Source: Psychrobacter sp.
Lineage (GTDB): Bacteria; Pseudomonadota; Gammaproteobacteria; Pseudomonadales; Moraxellaceae
Reading direction: 5' to 3'
Assembly: GCA_029264635.1 (NCBI GenBank)
Contig: JARIAA010000296.1
Span: forward strand, 1-14,673
Length of the DNA stretch: 14,673 bases
How positions within the stretch are numbered: position 1 is the first letter of the stretch; each line of letters begins with the position of its first letter. Under the pieces are notes generated by a model, which made no database searches, had not been told where the DNA came from, and worked only from the letters and a program-made list of their open reading frames with translations. Of this stretch, positions 6,274-12,221 are shown piece after piece. The position numbers were made by a program, and so were the translations under genes.

Positions 6274-7425
6274 ATGCAATTTGTCTTACATAAAACGGCA
6301 AGCGGCGTTACGCGTGCACGCCGCGGTACGGTCCATCTCAATCATGGCGAGGTGCAAACGCCTGCATTTATGCCAGTAGGTACTTATGGCACGGTTAAAG
6401 GTATGCTACCACGCGATATTGAATCGATTGGCGCAGATATTATACTAGGCAATACCTTCCATTTATGGCTGCGACCTGGTACCGATATCATTGATAAATT
6501 TGGTGGTCTGCATAAATTTATGCATTGGGATAAGCCAATTCTCACTGATTCGGGTGGATTTCAGGTTTTCAGTCTAGGTGCAATGCGTAAAATCACCGAA
6601 GAAGGCGTCACTTTTAAATCGCCAATTGATGGTGCAAAAGTCTTTTTATCGCCAGAAAAATCGATGCAGATTCAGTATAGCTTGAACTCAGATATCGTCA
6701 TGCAATTCGATGAATGTACCCCCTATCCTGCCACTCATGATGAAGCTAAAAAATCCTTAGAGCTATCATTACGTTGGGGACAACGCTGCGTCGATGAGCA
6801 CAAAAAACTTGGCAGTACCAATGCCTTATTTGGCATCATTCAAGGCAGTATGTATGCCGATTTGCGCAAGCAATCACTTGAAGGTCTGCTCAATATTGGT
6901 TTTGATGGTTATGCCATCGGTGGTTTGTCTGTTGGTGAACCAAAAGAAGAGATGATAAAGGTTTTAGATTATATCGCGGATGATATGCCAGCTGATAAAC
7001 CACGCTATTTGATGGGTGTTGGTAAGCCTGAAGACCTTGTTGAAGGCGTAAGACGCGGCGTCGATATGTTCGATTGCGTCATGCCAACTCGCAACGCGCG
7101 TAATGGTCATTACTTTGTCACAGGCGATGCCGATAATGCAGGCGTGGTGCGTATACGCAATAGCCAATACCGTACTGATGAAGGTCCGTTAGATCCTGAA
7201 TGTGATTGTTATACTTGTCAAAACTTTAGCCGTGCTTATTTATCACATCTGAATAAATGTAAAGAGATGCTGGGCGCGCAGCTGGCGACGATTCATAATC
7301 TGCGCTACTACCAGCGTTTGATGCAAGGTATGAGAGATGCAATCGAACAAGATACCTTTGATGAATTCGTCAATGAATTTTATAGTAAGCGTGGGCAGAA
7401 TGTGCCAGAGCTAAATCTGCTTTAA
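6274..7425 (+). CDS. tgt: tRNA-guanine transglycosylase (queuine tRNA-ribosyltransferase)
   Basis: Tgt swaps guanine at the wobble position 34 of tRNAs with GUN anticodons for preQ1, a step in queuosine synthesis in the cytoplasm. The 383 residues give a full-length bacterial TIM-barrel enzyme (E. coli about 375). The general acid-base aspartate is Asp92 in LTDSGGFQVFS. The nucleophile should be Asp267 in the DMFDCVMPTRNARNG block, by offset from the E. coli enzyme. Substrate-pocket motifs include FDECTPYPA, GIIQGS and AIGGLSVGEP. The structural zinc site is complete: Cys310, Cys312, Cys315 and His341. An extended -10 promoter lies about 35 bases upstream and a terminator directly downstream, so it appears to be transcribed alone. 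In E. coli tgt is followed by yajC, secD and secF, but here it is followed by a convergent transporter unit. Confidence 0.97.
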   Translation: MQFVLHKTASGVTRARRGTVHLNHGEVQTPAFMPVGTYGTVKGMLPRDIESIGADIILGNTFHLWLRPGTDIIDKFGGLHKFMHWDKPILTDSGGFQVFSLGAMRKITEEGVTFKSPIDGAKVFLSPEKSMQIQYSLNSDIVMQFDECTPYPATHDEAKKSLELSLRWGQRCVDEHKKLGSTNALFGIIQGSMYADLRKQSLEGLLNIGFDGYAIGGLSVGEPKEEMIKVLDYIADDMPADKPRYLMGVGKPEDLVEGVRRGVDMFDCVMPTRNARNGHYFVTGDADNAGVVRIRNSQYRTDEGPLDPECDCYTCQNFSRAYLSHLNKCKEMLGAQLATIHNLRYYQRLMQGMRDAIEQDTFDEFVNEFYSKRGQNVPELNLL

Positions 7426-7464
7426 TTTGCATATGGCTTAATGTCAAAACGTCTATTGACTATA

Positions 7465-7508
7465 GTGTAAAAATGCCAGTCAACATTTACTGACTGGCAT
7501 TTTTACGC
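7465..7508. terminator. Bidirectional Rho-independent terminator between tgt and metS
   Basis: An 18-base stem with one wobble pair (7465-7482 with 7491-7508; core AAAAATGCCAGTCA and TGACTGGCATTTTT) surrounds an 8-base loop. With A and T tracts on both sides it can end tgt on the plus strand and the transporter unit on the minus strand. Confidence 0.88.
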
Positions 7509-7555
7509 TAACTAAACATACTGATAACTAAAACCTTTAATACATCAAAAAATGG

Positions 7556-7687
7556 TTAATAATTATCTTCAGGTACTTGATCCATCGGAATATCAGGATG
7601 TTTTCTTAGATGTAAGATGGATAAAATCAAACCGCCCCATATCAGTACCATTGAAATGATCATAAAAATAATCGCTGAAGTTGACAT
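7556..7687 (-). CDS. metS: MetS-like small subunit of an NSS-family transporter
   Basis: This 43-residue gene is too short for standard ORF cut-offs. It starts at an ATG at 7687, preceded by AGGAA (7694-7698) at 6 bases, and lies 29 bases downstream of the transporter's stop codon on the same strand. The product has one membrane span (about residues 5-25, MSTSAIIFMIISMVLIWGGL and on). A short positively charged cytoplasmic stretch follows (LRKHPD, from residue 27), then an acidic tail (QVPEDNY). The layout of one helix, a Trp-Gly-Gly turn, a basic stretch with an HP motif and an acidic tail is that of MetS, the small subunit needed by the methionine and alanine importer MetPS of Corynebacterium glutamicum. 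Many bacterial NSS transporters are followed by such a gene. I infer that it stabilises or activates the transporter at 7717-9234; the substrate is not shown by the sequence. Confidence 0.85.
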   Translation of the reverse strand: MSTSAIIFMIISMVLIWGGLILSILHLRKHPDIPMDQVPEDNY

Positions 7688-7716
7688 AATAAATTCCTAT
7701 TAAAATTTCAATGTGT

Positions 7717-9234
7717 TTAGATCGTGTCATCAATTAAACGAGATTTATCATCCTCATCATCATGCACGCCTCTCATACGAGTCAGTATAAACGCGCCCAA
7801 TCCAAAGAAGACCACAACGCCCCAACCAAATAACAATAGTATGGTCGTAGAGTAGCCCTCATAAGGGTTTTGTACCAAATCAACCAGCTTCATACCCAAA
7901 GCGATAGTAAGTACCGTTGGCGTAATAACGGTTAGCATAAATACCCAAGCGCCTCCTAGTTTGATACTAGAGATACGGTTGCTATGGGCAAGCAGCCCTG
8001 GAATTTTGTGGCGATTAAACCAAGTGACCCAAATGATTGACAACAAACCTCCAGCCACGATACCGATATTATTGGCAAAATGATCAATGACATCTACCAA
8101 TACCAACGAGCTACCAGTAGAGAAAGCTGAGATTGATATAATGGCACAAACCCCTACTATCACCGTCACTGCTTTTTTGCGTGACCAATCAAATTTATCT
8201 TGGAAAGCAGAGATAGGCACCTCTAAAATACTGATCAGCGAGCTGATACCTGCAATCACTAAGGAGCCAAAGAACAAGAAACCAACAAAGTCGCCACTTG
8301 CTCCCATGGTAGAGATGATTTTGGGAAACACGAAGAACGCTAGCCCAACACCGCCACTCGCAACCTCAGAAACATCTTGGCCAGTCGATTGCGCCATAAA
8401 GCCAATCGCGGCAAAGATACCAATACCTGCGATAAGCTCAAACGAAGAGTTAGCAAAGCCAACGACCAAGCCTGCACCCGTCAAGTTAGTATTCTTTTTC
8501 AGGTAGGAGGCATAAGTCACCATAATACCAAAACCAACCGATAGTGAAAAAAATACATGGCCATACGCGGCTAACCAAACATTGGGGTCGCTCATTCTTG
8601 CCCAGTTGGGCTCAAAGAACGCGTTCAAGCCGATTTCAGAACCTGGTAAGTTAAGGGCCTTAAATACCATGATGCCAAACAACACCATTAATAACGGAAT
8701 ACAGATTTTATTAGCAAGCTCAACACCTTTACGGATACCGCCAAACATAATTAATATGGACAGCGCCCAAACAATAATTAGACCTGTAAACATTTGTGGC
8801 ACAAATACCGAGGTTAGCTCTCCTGTATGTTGGACAAAGTCGCTGACAAAGAAGGTGGTGGTATCTTCACCCCACTTCTGCCCAAACGAGAAAAACATAT
8901 AACTGCCTGCCCAGACGATGACAGCAGCATAATAAATAGCAATCACAAAAGATACGAGCGTCTGCCACCACCCTACAAACTGGGCGGATTTGACCATCTT
9001 TTTATAAGCACGTGGCGGGGCAGAACGATATTTATGTCCGACAATATAATCTAAAAATAATAATGGAATGGCTGCTGTTAATAAAGCAATGACATAAGGC
9101 ACCATAAATGCCCCGCCTCCGTTATCATAAGCGACATAAGGAAAGCGCCATATATTGCCAAGCCCTACTGCTGAACCGATAGCGGCTATAATGAATCCAG
9201 TTCTACCGGACCAATTCTCTCTTGGTTCTGCCAT
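7717..9234 (-). CDS. Sodium-dependent transporter of the neurotransmitter:sodium symporter (SNF) family, MetP-like
   Basis: This inner-membrane LeuT-fold symporter has 505 residues and about 12 hydrophobic segments. It should take up an amino acid with sodium. The first membrane segment carries the family signature IGSAVGLGNIWRFPYVAYDN followed by GGGAF. Gly20, Ala22, Val23 and Asn27 stand where LeuT has its sodium-site residues; the LeuT Asn21 position is Ser here. Further marks are the long FSLSVGFGIMVTYASYLKKN segment in the middle of the protein and a charged C-terminus. The start has AGGAG upstream. It forms a unit with the 43-residue MetS-like gene 29 bases downstream, which points to a MetP-type importer of methionine, alanine or similar neutral amino acids (inference). 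The unit is separated from lpxA by a terminator and has its own upstream region at 9235-9400. Confidence 0.93.
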   Translation of the reverse strand: MAEPRENWSGRTGFIIAAIGSAVGLGNIWRFPYVAYDNGGGAFMVPYVIALLTAAIPLLFLDYIVGHKYRSAPPRAYKKMVKSAQFVGWWQTLVSFVIAIYYAAVIVWAGSYMFFSFGQKWGEDTTTFFVSDFVQHTGELTSVFVPQMFTGLIIVWALSILIMFGGIRKGVELANKICIPLLMVLFGIMVFKALNLPGSEIGLNAFFEPNWARMSDPNVWLAAYGHVFFSLSVGFGIMVTYASYLKKNTNLTGAGLVVGFANSSFELIAGIGIFAAIGFMAQSTGQDVSEVASGGVGLAFFVFPKIISTMGASGDFVGFLFFGSLVIAGISSLISILEVPISAFQDKFDWSRKKAVTVIVGVCAIISISAFSTGSSLVLVDVIDHFANNIGIVAGGLLSIIWVTWFNRHKIPGLLAHSNRISSIKLGGAWVFMLTVITPTVLTIALGMKLVDLVQNPYEGYSTTILLLFGWGVVVFFGLGAFILTRMRGVHDDEDDKSRLIDDTI

Positions 9235-9409
9235 ACACTACTCCTAATATTATAATGATCAGCTACTCAAATTTCATGAACCAAGAAATAGCCAAGACAA
9301 CGGATGTGTTACAAATTAGTTATTAATTAAAATACGTTACTACAACCTTACTACATATCTTTAGAAAGTTTCTGCTAAACCCTACAAAAAGTCAATAGCT
9401 CATGAAAAC

Positions 9410-9436
9410 AAAAAAGCCATAACAATTGGTTATGGC
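9410..9436 (-). terminator. Rho-independent terminator of lpxA
   Basis: Read on the minus strand, GCCATAAC and GTTATGGC (9429-9436 and 9416-9423) form a perfect 8-bp stem with a 5-base loop. Six T residues follow (9410-9415). It lies about 55 bases past the lpxA stop codon and ahead of the transporter gene. Confidence 0.78.
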
Positions 9437-9489
9437 CTACTATATTAAACAAAATTTTTAATAATACTGCTATTGTTTTGCGCCTCCAT

Positions 9490-10269
9490 TTAACGTACTA
9501 CACCGCGCTGACTGTGCTGTAAAGAGTCAATTAATAACTGTATCTTAGGTTCTTTTGTTACCAACTCTTCTTCCAAAATTTTGAGTGCCTGTAGAGTCGT
9601 TAATCCAGATCGAAAAATGGTGTTATAAGCTTGGCGTAAGGTATCTATCGTGTGCTGCGACCATTTTTTACGGCGCATACCTTCGATGTTAAGCCCATGT
9701 ACATGTGCAGGGTTACCTGATACCATCGTAAAAGCTGCGACATCTTTCAAAATTAAGCTGGCTCCGCCGACTAAGCTATAATCATCCACGCGGCAAAACT
9801 GATGTATACCTGAATTACCACCAATGATTGTATGATTACCAATAATGACGTGCCCTGCTATACCTACGTTGTTTGCAACTACATTATGATTGCCTATAAG
9901 ACAATCATGAGCAATATGAGTATTAACCATGAGCAGATTATGATTGCCAATTTTGGTCAGATTTTTATCTTGTGCGGTACCACGATGCAAAGTACAAGCT
10001 TCACGTATCGTATTATGATCACCAATCTCAAGCCAAGTACGCTCACCGTCGTACTTTAGATCTTGTGGATCCTCCCCAACGCTTGCAAACTGATAAATTT
10101 GATTGTGCTTACCAATACGAGTTAGTTTGGTGACGACCACATGGCGATGTAAAGTAGTATGTGCACCAATGGTTACCTCATCGCCGACAATACAATAGGG
10201 GCCGATAACTGCAGTTTCATCAATCGTAGCAGACGGTGAGATGAGCGCGGTGGGGTGTATCTGACTCAT
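9490..10269 (-). CDS. lpxA: UDP-N-acetylglucosamine O-acyltransferase, first enzyme of lipid A synthesis
   Basis: LpxA moves a 3-hydroxyacyl chain from acyl carrier protein to the 3-OH of UDP-GlcNAc in the cytoplasm. At 259 residues it is close to E. coli LpxA (262). Hexapeptide repeats of the left-handed beta-helix run from about residue 3 to 185 (for example AVIGPYCIVGDEVTIGAH, IGNHTIIGGNSGIHQF). The catalytic base is His121 in NTHIAHDCLIGNHN, equivalent to E. coli His125. The conserved GNPAHVHGLNIEG segment and the C-terminal helical domain follow. The residue aligned with the E. coli chain-length ruler Gly173 is Leu172, which suggests a chain shorter than C14. AAGG lies 8 bases before the ATG. 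A terminator-like hairpin separates it from fabZ and another follows it; lpxB is not downstream. Confidence 0.96.
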   Translation of the reverse strand: MSQIHPTALISPSATIDETAVIGPYCIVGDEVTIGAHTTLHRHVVVTKLTRIGKHNQIYQFASVGEDPQDLKYDGERTWLEIGDHNTIREACTLHRGTAQDKNLTKIGNHNLLMVNTHIAHDCLIGNHNVVANNVGIAGHVIIGNHTIIGGNSGIHQFCRVDDYSLVGGASLILKDVAAFTMVSGNPAHVHGLNIEGMRRKKWSQHTIDTLRQAYNTIFRSGLTTLQALKILEEELVTKEPKIQLLIDSLQHSQRGVVR

Positions 10270-10397
10270 AGTGCAGGCCTTGGTATCATTTAATGCAAGT
10301 AAAAGACAAAACAGAATACAGACAGTTCAGACTCATCAACCAAGCCTCTTCCCATTCTATTCTTACCATAGATATTATTATTAAAAATTATTGTTAT

Positions 10398-10451
10398 AAA
10401 AAAACAGTGATATCATTCTTTAAATTATTGAATTAAGAACGATGATATCAC
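10398..10451 (-). terminator. Likely Rho-independent terminator of fabZ
   Basis: GTGATATCAT (10407-10416) and ATGATATCAC (10442-10451) are perfect 10-bp arms starting 6 bases past the fabZ stop codon. The stem can extend partly inward through TTCTT and AAGAA. On the minus strand a run of seven T follows just beyond the stem (10398-10404). The loop is long and the stem AT-rich, so its strength is uncertain. Confidence 0.6.
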
Positions 10452-10457
10452 AAGATT

Positions 10458-10967
10458 TTACTGCTCTTGACGGGCGATCATAATCTGAGCACTAGCGGCG
10501 AGCTGATCTTCAACATGAACGGTACAATCAAACTTATAGATACCGCGCTTTTGCATGACTGTTTTGGCACGGATAATCAGCTGATCGCCAGGAATCACTC
10601 GGCGCTTGAAACGCACTTTATCAACACCTGCAAATAAATATAAATAACCATCTTCTGCAGTCAAGCCGGCGCTAATAAATCCCAACACGCCCGAAACCTG
10701 CGCCATGGATTCAACCATTAATACGCCTGGCATAATCGGTTCATCAGGAAAGTGCCCATTAAAAAACTCTTCATTGATGGTCACGTTTTTAATACCAGTA
10801 ATACACTCACCAGGCTTACAAGCCGTAATTTTATCCACTAGCATAAACGGATAACGATGCGGTAGATAATGCTTGAGCGTATGATAAGTCAATGGCAATG
10901 TTAAACCTTGTTCAGATAACGTTTTAATGTCTTCACCATTTAAAGTATTTATATCTGCATTACTCAT
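10458..10967 (-). CDS. fabZ: (3R)-hydroxyacyl-ACP dehydratase FabZ
   Basis: FabZ dehydrates 3-hydroxyacyl-ACP to trans-2-enoyl-ACP in type II fatty acid synthesis. It competes with LpxA and LpxD for the same hydroxyacyl-ACP pool, which is the usual reason for its place in this cluster. The protein is a single hot-dog domain. The catalytic pair is His72 in FFNGHFPDEPIMPGVL and Glu86 in MVESMAQVSG. PHRYPFMLVDK (36-46) and the substrate-tunnel block GVDKVRFKRRVIPGDQL are also present. At 169 residues it is about 18 longer than the E. coli enzyme, owing to an N-terminal extension. The extension is real if the ATG with AAGGAAG about 7 bases upstream is used, as the sequence suggests. The gene starts 91 bases after the lpxD stop with no terminator between, so the two are probably co-transcribed. 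Confidence 0.96.
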   Translation of the reverse strand: MSNADINTLNGEDIKTLSEQGLTLPLTYHTLKHYLPHRYPFMLVDKITACKPGECITGIKNVTINEEFFNGHFPDEPIMPGVLMVESMAQVSGVLGFISAGLTAEDGYLYLFAGVDKVRFKRRVIPGDQLIIRAKTVMQKRGIYKFDCTVHVEDQLAASAQIMIARQEQ

Positions 10968-11058
10968 AGCGGGCTTCCTTGCTTTGTTGCGGTCTGTTAA
11001 GTTGATATCTCATTGACTTTTTAATAGTAAGCTTATAGATAGCGAGAATTGAATAGAT

Positions 11059-12081
11059 TTAATCATCACTAAGCTTTCGAAAACGTACTGCTGCGCGGCG
11101 CCACTTGGCTGTTGGCATGGCTACCGTACCTGATGAATAAGAACCAGCTATTTTTATCGATTTGGTCACCATCGTCATGCCTGATAAAGTCACGTCGTCT
11201 GTAATCTCAATATGACCATTAATACAGACTGCGCCGCCAATAATACAGCGCTTCCCAATTATTGTACTACCAGCGATACCTGTATTAGCTGCAATAGCAG
11301 TGCCCGCACCAATATGGACGTTATGAGCGATTTGTACTAAGTTATCAATAATCACATGATCGCCAATAATCGTGTCATCAATGGCACCGCGATCGACACA
11401 AGTGTGGCTACCGATACGCACATGATTGCCAATGACCACACGACCAAGCTGAGCAATACGCTCCCAACCACTACTGCTCGGATCTTTCGTAGGTGCAAAG
11501 CCAAAACCTTCTGCACCAATGCTGACACCAGCATGGAGTCTAACATGATCGCCAATGAGACAGTCGTGTCCGATGACGACTTGGGATTTGAATACACCGT
11601 CAGTACCAATGTGAGCGTAAGATTCAACGACGACATGAGCGTCCAAACAACTACGCGCGCCGATTTGAACGTATTCGCCAATCACGCAATAAGGGCCGAT
11701 TTGGACATCGGCACCAATCACCGCACTATCAGCAATTACGGCAGTCGGATGAATACCAGTATTCGATAAATGGCGTACAAAAAGCTGGCTACTGCTCGCG
11801 TAAGCCAAATAAGGCATGGCTACCACTAATGCGACAGACGTAGACGGTACTTGCTCACGATAATGCTGCGTGACAAGTATTACTGCCGCCTCACTATGTG
11901 CCAGACTGGGCAAGTAGTTGGGATTAGACAAAAAACTGAGCTGTGTACTATTTGCATCAGTTAAACTACTGACACCATCTACAGGTCTGCGCAGCTCGGC
12001 AGCACTAATATCAGCTTTATTCAATACTGGCTGACGCTGCTCAATTTGGGAGATAAGTTGCTCAATCGTTATCATAGTCAT
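11059..12081 (-). CDS. lpxD: UDP-3-O-(3-hydroxyacyl)glucosamine N-acyltransferase
   Basis: LpxD adds the second 3-hydroxyacyl chain, to the 2-amino group, in the third step of lipid A synthesis. Its 340 residues match the E. coli length (341). The N-terminal uridine-binding domain spans about 1-105 (with LSFLSNPNY near 48-56). A left-handed beta-helix of hexapeptide repeats runs from about 110 to 305. The catalytic histidine is His253 in NLVQIAHNVHIG (E. coli His239), and His290 in INGHIEI corresponds to E. coli His276. A short C-terminal helix ends the protein. Two in-frame ATG codons lie 6 bases apart (12081 and 12075), and neither has a recognisable Shine-Dalgarno sequence. A terminator-like hairpin with T tract ends only 22 bases upstream. 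No skp gene lies between it and bamA. Confidence 0.96.
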   Translation of the reverse strand: MTMITIEQLISQIEQRQPVLNKADISAAELRRPVDGVSSLTDANSTQLSFLSNPNYLPSLAHSEAAVILVTQHYREQVPSTSVALVVAMPYLAYASSSQLFVRHLSNTGIHPTAVIADSAVIGADVQIGPYCVIGEYVQIGARSCLDAHVVVESYAHIGTDGVFKSQVVIGHDCLIGDHVRLHAGVSIGAEGFGFAPTKDPSSSGWERIAQLGRVVIGNHVRIGSHTCVDRGAIDDTIIGDHVIIDNLVQIAHNVHIGAGTAIAANTGIAGSTIIGKRCIIGGAVCINGHIEITDDVTLSGMTMVTKSIKIAGSYSSGTVAMPTAKWRRAAVRFRKLSDD

Positions 12082-12103
12082 GGTTAGTATGAGTAATAGA
12101 AGT

Positions 12104-12140
12104 AAAAAACAGCGCCAAGCTGAAAAATCAGCTTAGGCGC
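12104..12140 (-). terminator. Terminator-like hairpin between bamA and lpxD
   Basis: Read on the minus strand, GCGCC-T-AAGCTGA (12140-12128) pairs with TCAGCTTGGCGC (12123-12112) as a 12-bp stem with one bulged T and a TTTT loop. Next come TG and six T residues (12109-12104). It looks like the 3' end of the bamA transcript, but because the lpxD ATG is only 22 bases further on, lpxD transcription must pass through it. Confidence 0.75.
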
Positions 12141-12153
12141 AATTAAAGTGGTT

Positions 12154-12159
12154 ATTATA
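12154..12159 (-). promoter_or_regulatory. Possible -10 element of an lpxD promoter
   Basis: A perfect TATAAT stands on the minus strand inside the bamA-lpxD gap, just upstream of the hairpin at 12104-12140. I find no convincing -35 at 16-18 bases. The predicted transcript would begin with the hairpin. Confidence 0.3.
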
Positions 12160-12169
12160 AATGCCTATT

Positions 12170-12202
12170 GGGTTTATGAACGTGACACAGGATCATGAAC
12201 CC
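12170..12202. repeat. Inverted repeat between bamA and lpxD
   Basis: GGGTTTATGA (12170-12179) and TCATGAACCC (12193-12202) match as inverted arms at nine of ten positions around a 13-base loop. It lies between the bamA stop codon and the possible lpxD -10 element, so it could be a regulator site or part of the bamA 3' UTR fold. Confidence 0.45.
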
Positions 12203-12221
12203 ACCTACAAGATACTACTGA

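Noticed and set aside
8087..8506. A 139-residue plus-strand frame inside the transporter gene.
   Set aside because: It is antisense to a clearly conserved membrane protein, with a low-complexity Thr/Pro/Lys composition and no features of its own.
11352..11769. Overlapping long frames on both strands inside lpxD, plus a frame at 9832-10059 inside lpxA.
   Set aside because: The repetitive hexapeptide coding pattern of the beta-helix genes opens other frames by chance; the products are repeats of Thr/Asn/Ile or Val/Leu with no independent signals.
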